Origin: Siphonodentalium dalli | Lineage: Eukaryota > Mollusca > Scaphopoda > Gadilida > Siphonodentaliidae | DNA: 64,000 bases | Assembly (NCBI GenBank): GCA_032622095.1 | Contig: CP136061.1 | Span: forward strand, 175,979,692 to 176,043,691 | Direction of reading: 5' to 3' | Part shown: positions 22,502 to 35,164 of the stretch, piece by piece | Position numbering within the stretch: position 1 is the first letter of the stretch | How the letters are laid out: each line of letters begins with the position of its first letter | Notes under the pieces: model-generated | What the model was told of the DNA's origin: nothing | Databases searched by the model: none | What the model saw: the letters and a program-made list of their open reading frames with translations, nothing else | Program-made: the position numbers and the translations under genes

Positions 22502-23200
22502 CTATTGAAACATTGAGAGATGGCGCAGCTTCCCAATGGCATGTAAAATGGCTCCACGTAAACTCCTGAAAAACAGGATTTGGCCCATGTCGTTGAGATG
22601 CACCCCATCCCGCAAATATTGAACAGCTAAAATACCCAGATGCCGGTGAGGCCGAACGACAATCTGGCTACCCGGCAGCTGAAAGGAATGGAAGAAAGTT
22701 AATAGCTTATTGGAAACCTCAAGTGTCCGAACGTTGTAAGTGACGGGATCCACAGGTGACGGTATTAAAGCAGACTGTCCGGAAGGCAATCGGGCTTTAT
22801 ATTTTACCGCAGTGCGAGGGAAAAGTTGGCCTATAAAGACCAACTTCACTCCCACCTCTCGCACCAAACGTCTAGCAAGAACAGCTAATGCAGCTGCAAC
22901 TGAGAGACCATCCTCGGAGGGCTGAGCCAAATCATTACCACCAAGTTGTAGTATCACGATATGTGGATTATAGCCCAGCACCGCTGACCAGTCCCTGAGT
23001 TGCACGCTACGGACCGTGGACCCCCCCACTCCCAACATTCGGACAACAAATTTGCCTGCTTCCGCGTCGAAGCCAAATGCGCGGAAGTAATCGGTTTGGG
23101 GTCCTAAAAGCATACGGAAATGCTCTTCAGAAAGACGCCGAATATAACTATGACCCCAAACAAGAACCCGAACCTCGTTCGCCGGAGCCGCAACGTCCAT
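22502..23200 (-). CDS. SGNH/GDSL-type hydrolase of the retrotransposon
   Basis: 232 residues from the ATG at 23200 (MDVAAPANEV). The frame is open further upstream, but this Met directly precedes the domain. The four SGNH blocks are present: VWGHSYIRRL with Ser18 as nucleophile (GHS instead of GDS), Gly in GVGGS (57-61), Asn89 in LQLGGNDL, and Asp198/His201 in RDGVHLND. SGNH enzymes are esterases or lipases; hydrolase genes of this kind are known from some tyrosine-recombinase and CR1-type retrotransposons, where their role is unsettled. The same strand and tight neighbourhood with gag/RT/YR support membership in the element, but only comparison with other copies would prove it. Confidence 0.82.
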   Translation of the reverse strand: MDVAAPANEVRVLVWGHSYIRRLSEEHFRMLLGPQTDYFRAFGFDAEAGKFVVRMLGVGGSTVRSVQLRDWSAVLGYNPHIVILQLGGNDLAQPSEDGLSVAAALAVLARRLVREVGVKLVFIGQLFPRTAVKYKARLPSGQSALIPSPVDPVTYNVRTLEVSNKLLTFFHSFQLPGSQIVVRPHRHLGILAVQYLRDGVHLNDMGQILFFRSLRGAILHAIGKLRHLSMFQ

Positions 23201-23300
23201 ATTTGAGTGTAAAATTAAAAGTATTGAATACAATTTTAGCCCGGTCAGGCTCGTGTAGTCGTGACCGGAGATTCGTACTCGGTTACTTATAAAGTAAAAT

Positions 23301-26300
23301 AAATACCACGTCGGGCAATAATAAAAGTCGAAACAAAACACAAAAGTGGACGCTGAGAATCCGACACCAACCAGGAGGGATATAAATGGAATTTGAATCT
23401 TGTAAATGAATAATTTTTGGAATTTAAATTTGTCAAGTTGAATTACATGTTATTTTCTTATTAGAACAAAATGGCGTATTCCTTTTACCGCGTACCGATA
23501 TTATGTTAATGAGGGGATATAGTTCCTATTATAAATTTGAATTGAAGCTAATAACGAATATACTATCCACACATTATACGCCGCATGTATACTGTAATAA
23601 GTGGAAGAGTTTTGAGAAGCTACGCAAATACGCATAATGCCACGGAATACAACATTACTTATTTAGCATGAAACGTCATCGCAAAATATGGAAATCCCCG
23701 ATCTATTGTCAACACGGGGAATACCCCAATCCAATAGATGCCGGTTTGTTTACGTCGCAGACTGTTTGCATCAGCGATCGATTACTTCTATCATAAAACG
23801 GATTATACTGATAATCTTGATTTTTCTTATTTGTGCCGCACATGTCAGGACAGTGATCACAACTGACAATAGATATGGCATTAGATACGCTCCATATTTG
23901 ACAATAAGTTTAGGATGGCATCCAAAACGGCCAACAAAATCGAAGTTTCGCACGCATTCCGCCACAGACGTGACTGAGTTCGTTATCTGGGGACAAGGAA
24001 AATGTTAATCATGAGTTCACTGTAAACCATAAACAAACCGAAGAACCCTACTATTGTTTCATTTAATTTAACCTAATGAGTAATTGATTGTCTTAAGGAC
24101 TATAGATACTCATTTATTGGGGGAATACTTGATAAAAGTCACTGTATAGAAATATTAAAACAATCATCACTAACATGTGCCTTTTGGGTCAGTTTAGATA
24201 AGTAATATCAAGTTATATAATTTTTCTGAAGAAATTGAAATTGTATGCCCATATTACCGGCCTCCAATTTCAAGTTGCCTATCTCTTGTGTTCAGGTGAA
24301 ATATTTTATATTAACGAAATATTGTGTTGCCAAACAGTTTTCAAGGCATGCTACTACATCCTATTCTATAAGTTGAGTTCTCTCACTCTGCTCATCATAT
24401 GATCGAGTCATCAAAATTTACAATATATCGGTTATTGTAGACATTCTCACATACATCGTTACATGGTTTAGTCTGCGGTGAAACAAGATCATTTGTTAGA
24501 TTCAAATGAATCTTTACAGCCAAGGCTCAGTAGTCACAGTAGATCGGGTGGAAGTATAATCCGACCTTGTTTGTAGGACTCAATCAAAGAGCGACCAGCC
24601 ATGGTTGTCAGGACCTGGTACACCAGGCTGGGGAGTTAGTATGATGTGCCAATCACTGATATAGTTCGCACGAAGATGTGTTAATGTGATTTCTTAAGGA
24701 GTCTGTGTCTGCTGGTGGTAGAAGATGTGTTCCAGTGTGTGTTAATTTGTCGAATTGATATTATGGCTCACTATAATATAGCCCACATGCAAACTTGGTA
24801 GGATATATAGTGTCATCGTCAACATTAATAGATTGCACAAATTGCACAAAATTGGCATCACATTTTACTGCTTTTGACTATTAAGTCAAATGGCTTCATT
24901 TTATAGGTGTTTGTGAATGTCGTAACCTGTCAACTCGTGAATTAGAGGCAAGGTTTCACACACCTCTTGGACTATACTCTCCGATATGTCGTTCACAGAA
25001 ATGACACATGACCTATTTTTGTTTTCAGTATGAAGAATTATCCTAGCTCCTATTATTAATCAAGAAACATAACATTCTAGTATTTCGACATGTTCATCAG
25101 GGGAATAAAAAACGAGAACAATAACGAGAACAATAACACCAGACTTCTGAAGCAACACGTTTTTCGTGCAAACTATCAGGCAACTTCTTGGCACAATAAC
25201 TCACACCCATTCTGGAATGCCATGTCCTTATAACACTATGCAACTTGGGCTCCATATATAGCCCTACGTTGTGTGGCATATATAACCATAGCCCATCTAT
25301 AATGCACGAGATACATGTTTATGGTTATATGATAACACTGGGCATAGCGATATGAGTTGTCCCTAAAGTATGTCCCTTTACATATTGCCTGTTTGAGTGT
25401 CATGTAAATAATGTCATCCCCTGGACGCAGAGCGGGAATGGTCAGCACCAAGATGCACGTGCATAAGAACGAATCTATGACCAATGATGTAGCAAGATTC
25501 AGGCGTAATCATGATCGGCCAGTCCACTCTCATTGTCGCTTTCATGCCCATGATTCGTAGCATAGATAAACACCATGCTACTATTATAATCTTCGTATTG
25601 TTAACAATCCAAATGATTTAAGTTGACCCAGAATATATACCCACAATCTGGGCAGAACCATAACAGCTAAATAGTGTCAAACATTTTCCTAAAAATCCTA
25701 TAAAGTTCTGAACCTTTTGACATGCAGTGTATCGGATCGCCCCGGGTGGCCCGGTCCATCCCCCAGCGCTAATATATAATCAAGTCATGGGAGTTCTGCT
25801 TGTCTCCCTCAAATGACCCCGTAAAAGAAGTACCGGTATAGAAAGCATAGTTACCGTGCATGAGATATATGGGTGCATGGGATTGTATGGGATTGGTTTT
25901 CCATGACGGCCATCGGTTGTCGATGCGTGAGGGGCCCAAAGTCCTACACATCAACAACGCATCGATGACACTTTATCCATATTCAAATGCAGTTATGGAA
26001 CTACTCCGATTTGATTGGCTACAATGATTCATGCAAATTGGTTTTATTTGGCCGCCGAAATGTCAAGGTGCACTGGTGTATGAAATGTGAGGATATCTGC
26101 ATGGAATAACTGAAGTAGTGCCAATTTTGACTTAAATGGCTACCCGAGGACGAGCCCAGTTATTGGGCATTTTCGTCAATGAAATACTCATCACAATACA
26201 TGAGTTGGGACAAGATATTAGAGTTCTTTAGTTTGTTGAGGAGCACCAGTGAATGCATTTCTTAACCCTTATTCCAATGTATCGTCTTTTGACGTCTTTT

Positions 26301-28794
26301 GTTGTAGTGTCCGTATCGTCTTTTGACGTCTTTTGTTGTAGCGTCCGTATCGTCTTTTGACGTCTTTAATTTTCGCATTTTCAACACTCGGATTTGAGAC
26401 TCGAATAAAGAGTAATAATGACGATTTACATTGATTGTGTTTTGTTCTGCTGATGGGCATGAAGATCATGAAGGGCACATATTAAATCCTTTCTTTCTTT
26501 GCTAGGCTTTAGATTTGCAAAATGTTTACTTAGAATACTGTTTTGGCCGACAAAATGAAAACAAACGAAATAGAAACACGTGGTTTCGACGAAAACGAAA
26601 GTTGTTGTCAGAGACGCTTCCTTGTTTATTGCGTTATGCGTGGCCGCGAGGGTAATCTATGTAAAATATGACAACTTGAAATTGATATTTATATTGGATT
26701 ATGTATTATTTCTTAAGGTGGTGATTTTATATTTCCAAGTAGTGCAATATGAACATTTTTCCCAGCCGTAATTAAATCGGCCACAGCTAAGCAAAATCTC
26801 AGCGTGACAATTGCGGAACTGGCCATTGGGATGTTTTTCCTGTCGAGTTCCATTATGATTGTCACTTCACCCATGAATTTTTTTTTTTTATAATAATATT
26901 TTTTTTAATGGACTAACATCATAATGAAGGCACGTATTTCCACCTTGCCTTCCTAAATATTAAAAAATGTTGACATAGAGTATGTTCTCAGTCTCATATT
27001 GGCTGACAAAATGAAAACAAACGAAACAGAAACACGTGGTTCAGTGGTTCACTGGTAGCGAACTTTCGACGAAGACGAAATTTGATCAATATTTAATGTA
27101 GGTGAACTTCTCCACAAACCAAATGTTGTGAAACATATTCATTAAGTGTCACAATTGTTGTTTAATTTGAGAACTTGAACATTGCAATTCCAAATTGATG
27201 ACTCAAAGTGGATCTTTCTGCTTTTATTGCACAAATTTACTCTGCGAAATCAGGTTATGTCGGAGCATCGGAATATTATTTCCGGTTGTAATGTAACTAC
27301 GGACGCGGCTGTTGTTGTGCTATCGGCGGGATTCTGAACACATAATTAAAACTTTTTTATATATATTATCTACAAATTTAGTATAATAAATTGATGAGAT
27401 ATTACTTTTATATATCCATCTGTTCAAGATTTCAAATATACCGCGCAAAAGACCATCGACCCTGATCGATCGAGAAAGAAATCAATAAAAAAAAAATCTC
27501 CTGGTTTGACATCAAGTCAGCCCAATGCGGGTGCTTCTAAATAAAGGCGAGTTTACAGTTGACATGCAGATATCTCAAATTCATCTTGGGAAGCATCTTT
27601 GCGTGTATGCATATATAATTACCGAGTATAAAGTAATAAGGTACATATATCAACGCAATGTCGATAAAACAAAGAATATCCCAAGCGACACATTCGAGCA
27701 CCTGCTGGCGACGTCTTACTAAGTTAGCCCACTGCCATTTCGAACAATTCGCACTCGTTTTCTGTCATCTAATTAGCATCAATGGGGAAACTCCACCCCT
27801 AAACTTGAGCCAATGAAATCAGTTCAAACTTCTATTCATTGATGTCATTGGTTGTGAATGAAAACATTCTTAGAATCAACAAAAAGTGACCTTTGAACAT
27901 GTGGTTTTTGCACGAAAATTTACAAGCTTTCACAAAGCAACGTGACGTAATTGCTAATAATTTAAGTCTTTTTACGACTTTTGTCAAATCATGGTTTTTA
28001 TATGATTAATGCACATCAAATATAAAGACATTTGGTTTAATTATTTTATTTATAATACGCTTTTTTGTTTTCAAAAATCATGAATTATTTTTTGTTCAAT
28101 CAGGACACGAATCCGTGGGTAAACAAACTTAAAGGACATGTATACTCGCATAGACATACCGTAAATTTGCATAACATGTCATTTTTGACTCACATGTGTG
28201 ATAAAATGAAGATAAACGGTTGTTTATATGCACATATTTAGTTCGTCTATTGGTTTATGTTTCCATTATCGTATTCACAGATGACACTTAAGTGAATTTA
28301 GTGAAAGCATGTTTGTTGTTGCATATCGGATGATACACATGGCACATATACCTGTGATCAGTGTGGGGAAACACCCAATGATATTATAACGTCAAATTCC
28401 TGTTGGCTAACGTAATTACCTTCATACCTGGTGAAGTTGGCTCTATGACGTGGTTTAACTACATCTGCTGTTGGGAAAAGGGTTAATGAACAATTCCTTA
28501 TCCCCATATGACGAACCCAGTTAAATTTGTGTCGGTAAGTTTGAAAATCTTCGATGTTGGTGGCCGTTTTGGACGCCATCTTAAAAGAATGATCAAATAT
28601 GACGTGTCCGAAGCTGTATATATCGTCATTTGTGTCTAGTGTCACAAAATAAGAAAATAACTCCCTGTAAACGTGAGTCTCACTCATCAGCCTTTGGTAG
28701 CCATATGTGACCAGTTGAAATATATATATATAATCGACTTTGCACAAAAATTTAAATAAAAATTTATAAAATATGAAATATTTGACAAAAAAGT
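23301..28794. other. Intron sequence, mostly unassigned
   Basis: 5.5 kb without convincing coding sequence. It contains a short 34-bp tandem repeat (26281-26367). A duplicated segment 'gacaaaatgaaaacaaacga' followed by 'aacacgtggtt' occurs at about 26551 and 27004. An open frame at 28358-28747 (minus) shows no family signature. Confidence 0.5.
26281..26367. repeat. 34-bp tandem repeat, 2.5 units
   Basis: Units start at 26281, 26315 and 26349 (partial): 'atcgtcttttgacgtctttt' followed by 'gttgtagtgtccgt'. The units are almost identical (one T/C change). Confidence 0.9.
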
Positions 28795-29650
28795 GAAGAT
28801 GTGAGGTTTTATGAATTTACAAATTCTGGATCAGTATCCTCGTGTTATTTTTCCATACCCCTATCAAAATTTAATCACAATGTTGTAAAATGTTGAGAAA
28901 TTAGTAAAAATTACATTTTTCACCATTTTCCTCAAAATTTTCATCTTAGAACACGTTCGGACAAGGTTGTTTAAAATCCCCTTCATCAGTCTCTACATTG
29001 TTTCATTTTATGCCCCTAAAGCCTTCTTTACATGCGGCATTCTAAGTGTAAACTATACAATTCATTTTTCTACGAAAATTATATTTTAGGGGGTGGGGTT
29101 AAGTTTATGCCCACAGCGCATTTTCACAGAAATATAATTGGTATTCCATCATCCAAATATGTCTTTGGGGCAATTTTTTAGATATGTTGCCCGTCCATAG
29201 CCAATATGTTTCACAAGTTATAGCCAATTATATGTGACACTATTTTTCAAAATATTTATCGCATTTTTTTGCAATTTCAAAATATTTATCGCATTTTTTT
29301 CGAACTAGCGTATTCATTGGTCCAGTGTGGTATCACATGTTGTTTTATGGTGATCTATAATTAATATAAACGATGTCTTGTTCACTTTATAACCACACTC
29401 AATTGTCTATACTCGAAGAAATTTTTATTTTATTTTAGTGTTAGGAGATGTCTTCCCTTAAAATTCTACTTTGGGACACGTTCTGAAGCTTGCAACAAGC
29501 AAAATGTGTCATATAATGACCTTTTATAATTTGATATATAAAAACCTTTGTTGGAGGGGGGGTGCAGCCAACTTCTAAACTAGAGGCTTTTATATGAGAA
29601 TTGGCCCACGGACTAGAGCATCTGACTAGTTATTGAAGGATTGCGTGCGC
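28795..29650 (-). repeat. Unnamed ~850-bp repeat, copy 2 (inverted)
   Basis: Reverse-complement match to 14670-15520, moderately diverged. The G-run 'ggaggggggg' near 29555 corresponds to the C-run near 14741. It ends near 'ggcccacggactagagcatc' (about 29607). Confidence 0.75.
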
Positions 29651-29959
29651 ATCATCTGATTTGACCCCCAGCAGATGGTGATGTCAGAGAATTAACGGAT
29701 AGTCATTGCATTACCAATATATACATAAAATACTGGTATTTACATCCATAATGCTTGGCACTGGGCGCTATGTCCGTTTGGTGGCAGAGTAAGAGTTAAG
29801 ACACGACCCTTTAGTGTGTATGCTCCGACGGGCCTATTTTGACACACTTTAATCATCGATGATGTCATGCTTTGATGCGACACACAACTTCAACTGTTCT
29901 ATGTTCAATTTTATATGTTGACATAGATCCCATGGAAGTGGCACCACTCTACCCAGGGA
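29651..29959. other. Unassigned sequence
   Basis: About 300 bases without recognisable content. Confidence 0.3.
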
Positions 29960-30106
29960 ATCCGTCGTCTGTGTGTGTGTGTGTGCGCGGATTCATCTGT
30001 CAACAATTTACATTAGCACACGCTACAGGTCGTACATTTGTCAGATCATTATGAAACTTGTCATGGCTGTTGACATTGACATGTAGATGGGAACGAGCCA
30101 TTTTAA
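29960..30106 (+). repeat. F1 fragment (microsatellite plus one core unit)
   Basis: 'ccgtcgtctgtgtgtgtgtg' followed by one F1 core unit ('ctacaggtcgtac', 'gatcattatgaaacttgtca', 'gatgggaacgagccatttt'). It lacks the terminal hairpin and the far end, so it is a truncated copy. Confidence 0.75.
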
Positions 30107-30634
30107 ACGTAGGAAATGATTGTGTAGGCCTATCCTATTATATAAATCAGGTCTGGGAATCATTTATTTGGGACTTTAATCGTCTATTAATAATAGTTCA
30201 TTATTAAACGAAGTTTGAATTGTCCGATATTAACCAAATCGGAGAATTCAGACGATCGGAGAAATATACTAATACACAGAACTCCGATCAAATCGGAATT
30301 GTTTTCATATCGCAGAAAACTCCGATTAAATCATTGGAATTCTTATTGGAAATCATATCGACACAACAGCAATATTGACGGAAATAATGCTGCGATCTTG
30401 ACTAAAACAAACACTGCGAAAATATGTCGAAACAAAACAGCAAACATTTGAGCAAAACTGCTTAACAATACTGCGATAATTGCGAAAACATCGAACCAAG
30501 ACTGCGAAAATGACGAAAAATTGACGAAAAAATGTACAACGTTACGGCGTGCGATAATGACGTCAATGGCACCACATTTTTCGCAGTTTTATCGCATTTT
30601 TTTCACATATGCGAAAGACGTTTTGAGATGCTCC
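30107..30634. other. Unassigned sequence
   Basis: No gene. 30230-30600 is rich in 'atcgga/tccgat' and 'gcgaaaat' words, similar in style to subterminal word arrays elsewhere in the window, but no terminal repeats were found. Confidence 0.3.
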
Positions 30635-31020
30635 TAAACATGGTGTTGTCCGGATTGACCACTCATCGTTAGTCCGTCCGTCGGTCTGTCTGTAGACACT
30701 TTACGCATGGTGCGATAACTGAAATATTTTCTCTCTGATCGGAACCAAATTTTGTTTATGAATTTCTCAGCACCAAATACAGATCGATTTCGAATATGGG
30801 TTTCATCCGAGTTTTTTTACGGAGTTATGGCCCTTTTTTGTCTTGGAATTCATGCATGCTACCATAACTCAAATTTTTTTTATCTGATCGGAACCAAATT
30901 TGGTATGCGAGTTTCTCAGCCCAAAATACATACCAAGTTCGAATATGGGTTTGATCCGACATTTTATACCCGAGTTATGGCCCTTTTTCAACTAAGAATT
31001 GAACAGACAACCATAGCAGT
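30635..31020 (+). mobile_element. Tandem-core element, family F2, copy 1 (truncated)
   Basis: 'gtccggattgaccactc', a GTCC/GTCT microsatellite, 'tagacactttacgcatggtg', then two core units with 'gatcggaaccaaatttgg', 'cgaatatgggttt' and 'gttatggcccttttt' (about 30825 and 30974). The terminal hairpin is missing. Confidence 0.75.
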
Positions 31021-31382
31021 CTACAATTAATTACCAGTGATATCTGTTTAACTCCTTAATAGAGAAGGAGACAAGCAGTAAATCTGTATTATGGGAATTA
31101 GAGTTATTTTTAGTCATCAGTGTGAGGTGTAACCAGAGTACTTTATAGAGGGATAAGACCCTCCCATACAGCTCTATGTTATTAATTTGCACTGTTAGCC
31201 TGGGTTTCTGAGGGGGTCTCAATGCCAGGAAAGATGGCTGGCAATAGAAAACTCATAGGGAATAAATTGTGTTTTATCACATAATCTGTCATGTTTGTCC
31301 AGTGTTTCACAGACAAAAAAATCACATACATGCCCATGCTAGTGGAGATGGGAAAATTTATACTTACCCACAAATGATGTTT

Positions 31383-31590
31383 ACCCATACCATAGTATGG
31401 TATTAAAACATAGTATCAATGTCCAGATTGACCACTCGTCGTTAGTCCGTCCGTCTGTCTGTCTGTCTGTAGACACTTTACGCATGGTGCGATAACTCAA
31501 ACATTTTATATCTGGTTGGAACCAAATTTTGTATATGAATTTCTCAGCACAAAAGACAGATCGTGTTCGAATATTGGTTTGAACACAGAT
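31383..31590 (+). mobile_element. F2 copy 2, cut by the piggyBac-like element
   Basis: It begins with the hairpin TACCATAGTATGGTA (about 31387-31401) and the microsatellite. It is interrupted in the first core unit ('cgaatattggtttgaacaca') by the piggyBac-like element that starts at 31602. Confidence 0.7.
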
Positions 31591-31601
31591 TGGAGCATTA
31601 A

Positions 31602-34305
31602 CCCTTTACCCAACAGTAATATGTCTAACGTCATTACCCACACCAATACTGATAGGAGAGAACGTCGTCACCCCAGCCAACATAACTTTCTGGTAACGTC
31701 AAAGTTATAGGAAAAAATGTATTATTAAATCTTATGGTGGCTCTTGTTTATCTGCAAGGATGGTTTATTTTATTTTAATTAATTGGTAACAATTGATTTT
31801 CATATTTATGAAAGTCAAGTCCCCCCCCCATTGGCAATGTGCAATTTGTTTTTATTTAATTCATACTACATCCTTAGTATGGGAAGAGCAGGTAAGATGA
31901 TTTGTTTGATCATATATTCCATCTGGCGATGGAGAACAAGGAGACACTATGGAGTTGGTAGGTATCTTTCCGGATTTTTCTTGACCCTGATTCGTTGCAT
32001 AGAATTAAAATCAATTTCACATTGAAATGTATCAGATTCTGAATTTTATTGCTGTCATTTCAGCTGGTAATTTCCGAAAATTTATCGTATTATTGTGTTC
32101 AATTTATCAACAGAAATATTGCAAAACAAAACAATCCGGAGATCTGGTTGTGTACGGTACTGCGTGAGACAACACAGTCGCCATAATTTCTTTACTGTTA
32201 GCAATCACTTTCAAATAAAAAAAATGAGATCGTTTTGCAGTGCATTCCTTTAAATTTTCACATCTACATGTGCACCAATCACTCTAGTTCATGTCCACAT
32301 GAATGCGTACCATAATTTGACATCGTTAAACAAAATTATCCCCCATTTAATTTGCAAAACAGAAAACGTCGTCGATTGAGTTGTGTATTACGTAAGACGG
32401 CAAGGCAACACAGTTGCCGTACTTTCTTTACGGTTAGCAATCACTTACTAATAAAATAATGAGATCGTTTTACGCGTGCATTCCTTTAAATTTTCACATC
32501 TACATGTGCACCAATCACTCTAGTTCATGTCCATATGAATGCGTACCATACTTTGACATCGTTTAATAAAATTATCCCCAATATTTTATCAACAAAAACA
32601 CCGCGAAGATTTTGTATGAAGTTTGACGTTGTAACCTCGATTTCCAGAATTACCTTCACTTTTCCACAATCACTAGCAAAGTGTTAACCAACTTCTATTT
32701 ATTTGCATTTAATAATGTACCAACGAAATTCAATAAAATGTGAAAATGCATTGTGAAATTGATTCCAGCATTGTAAAAATCTGATTAACTGTTGTTGACA
32801 CGTGATCACAGATAGTAACCAATGTAAACAAAACACAAGCCATGATCGTGAGGGTACAGAAATAAGATGCAACGTCGACGTAAATACAATTACTCCGTGT
32901 GTCATGTATAAAAAAAGACATAAAAACAGCATTAATAGACTAAAATTTCAATTTTTTAAATCATAGGTTAGAAGTTGAAATGCTATTCAGTAACAATATA
33001 ATGTTTAATATGTCGGAATTGAAATATATATCGCAAGAACTATATATTCAGCGCTGACAACAACTCCTTCTGTGTACCTCACGAACGTAATGCGTACGTA
33101 CTTGACCCAGTTTATTACGATATATCTTGTCACATTTACATGCGTAGATCATGTCCATCACATATTGTCATTTGAAAAAGATTGAATGGCCATTAAGGTC
33201 GATAACAGTGCTTTTCTCTTCGTGAATATATGAGATGCCAAACTAAATAATAGTTAGCAAGACATCGTATTGAATAAGGATGACGAAATATACTAAAAAT
33301 AAATCACATTGAGACACAGGCGTTACCTTGACCTTGATGTAATGATGATGCAATGTATATCACAGTTAGTGCCAAAACACAAGGTGTGTACACAGTTAAA
33401 CTACCGGTAATCGATATATTGTTTGGCCTATGTTCAACTTGTAACAAAGGACATACTAATAGTGCAATTTTGTTCGATTAAATGATAAATATCTCTTGAA
33501 AAATTATTGATAACTATAAGATTGAAATTCACGCCCAGCTTGGATGGAAGCCACGTGTTCAGAAATTGGTAAACGCGAACGCGCTGTTTGCTGGAAGCTT
33601 CTAATTAGTTCCTCGCATTGCTATTCAATACATTTTATACACTCTATAAAAAATATAATATTGTCAATATGATCATGTGAAGAATTAGGAAAAATAAAAT
33701 AATAATTGGAAACAGTTTTATTTGGGAATAGGCCTACACAGCAGTAAGAACAAACACGGCGTCCTTAGTAACAAAAACTAACATCAGCATGTCGTCTTGC
33801 TCTTACCGTAGCTTCGTTAGTCAAATTAATGGTAGTGATTGTTTTATATTTGGATGCATATGATATAAAAACATAAACAAGTCAAGTGAATATTTTATTG
33901 GAAATAAAAATAAAGTTCGAAAATAAATAAATGTCAGTTAGACGACCGTACACAGTTACCCGAGTACGCTGATTTCTCTAGTCGACTTCAAAAAATAGCA
34001 CCGCCGCATTCCACTTTTCGTTTTATTGCGATTTATTGACAACTATTGATTAAATTGTACAAAATCTGCCACAAAACCCCACAAAAACTTAACAATTAAT
34101 AATGTAACATATATTTTATTATTTACATTAACAATGAAAGCAATTTGTTGTGTTATAATGCAATAGTTTTGTTGTAAACTATGACTGAAAAACACGCAAA
34201 ACTCCGGGCTCTCTGGGGCTCTCTGGACGCTACGCGGCAGGGCGCTCTAGGGCTTTATGGACGCTACACGGCAGGGCGCTCTGGGGTGTTCTGAACGCTA
34301 AAGGG
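31602..34305 (+). mobile_element. piggyBac-like element with TTAA target sites
   Basis: Ends CCCTTTACCC (left) and GCTAAAGGG (right), both directly flanked by TTAA (31598-31601, 34306-34309), the piggyBac signature. A related left end with TTAA is present at about 56810 and a related right end at 39855-39858. The right subterminal region (34200-34298) holds 34-bp repeats 'ggacgctacgcggcagggcg'. No transposase is recognised, so the 2.7-kb copy is non-autonomous. Similar internal sequence recurs at 39350-39854. Confidence 0.7.
32140..32590. repeat. ~240-bp direct tandem duplication
   Basis: 'cattcctttaaattttcaca' followed by 'tctacatgtgcaccaatcac' recurs at about 32242 and 32479 with matching flanks ('caacacagt(c/t)gccgta', 'attatcccc'). 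It lies inside the piggyBac-like element. Confidence 0.85.
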
Positions 34306-34309
34306 TTAA

Positions 34310-35164
34310 AAGGCTCCATATTCAATCTCAGAGCATCTAATTTTCAAAATTTTCCGGGGGAGGCCCCCTGACCCCCTCCCGTACTCCCCCCCCTCAGGCC
34401 TTCGGCATTCCTGCTGGGATACTACTCGCCTCAACATTTTGTAGGAGAGCCACTCGCCTAGAATGATTTTAAGGGGAGCTCCTCATTGCTCACCAGTGAT
34501 TTCCCACATGGAGAGGACTGGAACTGTGTTTATTTAATCAAATTGATGGTGTTTTTACTTTAGACATGCACATATTTTAACCTATTGCTAATATTAAAGG
34601 GACACAACTATCCTGTTAAAGTGGGTATTTTTTACCTTTATAACCATAAATATTTGGGTTTATAAAGGTTTTGTCACTGGTTTTGTTGGCATATTTTTCA
34701 GCCATGTGCTTTGTTTGTTTATTTTTTGTGGGTGTACTTGATCAGCATTATCTCAGTTCTGGTGCAGACACAATGAGATACCCTTACCCTGCCAACAACA
34801 CATTATTTAGTAGAATTTACAAGATTTTCATCAATTTTGGGGGTGGGTGTCCCAGACCTGGTTGGAAAAAACTTATGCTCCCGGGGTGGTGGGTCCCCAA
34901 AACTGAAAAACACAAAATTTCCACCTTGTATCTGTAATTTTTTTCCTGACCCCCCCCCCCCCCCCCCCTGTTAAACAGACTATTTTTAAGTGAGTTATGG
35001 CCCTTTTTCGAAAAAATATTCACTCTTAAAACAAAAAAATTAAAAGAAATTTAATTCCTTGCTCAATTTAACATTAAATAAATAAATAAATAACAACAAA
35101 AAATAATAAAAAAAAAAAAATTATAATAATTAAAAAAATAATTTTTTTAAAGTTACTAGTAAAG
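34310..35164. other. Unassigned sequence with a C19 run
   Basis: No gene. Contains a G/C-rich palindromic stretch near 34357-34382 ('gggggaggccccctgacccc'), a 19-base C run (34950-34968) and an F2-like phrase 'gagttatggccctttttcg' (34992). Low-complexity A/T at 35075-35150. Confidence 0.4.

Larger units (their letters stand above)
16400..23300 (-). mobile_element. DIRS/Ngaro-like tyrosine-recombinase retrotransposon with SGNH gene
   Basis: Transcribed right to left: SGNH hydrolase (23200-22502), gag-like protein (21281-19551), RT/RNase H (19582-17957, one stop), tyrosine recombinase (18071-17073), then a hairpin-motif array (16413-17005). Neighbouring frames overlap by 32 nt (gag/RT) and 115 nt (RT/recombinase), typical of compact DIRS-order elements. 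These elements integrate as circles with a tyrosine recombinase rather than a DDE integrase, so no target duplication is expected. The absence of a methyltransferase domain and the presence of an SGNH hydrolase favour the Ngaro side, by inference. Outer borders are approximate because I could not match the split direct repeats. Confidence 0.85.

Noticed and set aside
22502-22570. Possible spliced fusion of SGNH hydrolase and gag (AG before the gag ATG)
   Set aside because: A single acceptor-like sequence is weak evidence; no convincing donor in the right place and phase was established.
28358-28747. Open frame of 129 codons on the minus strand
   Set aside because: No recognisable domain; isolated in non-coding surroundings. 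It could be a decayed gene fragment but I cannot support it.
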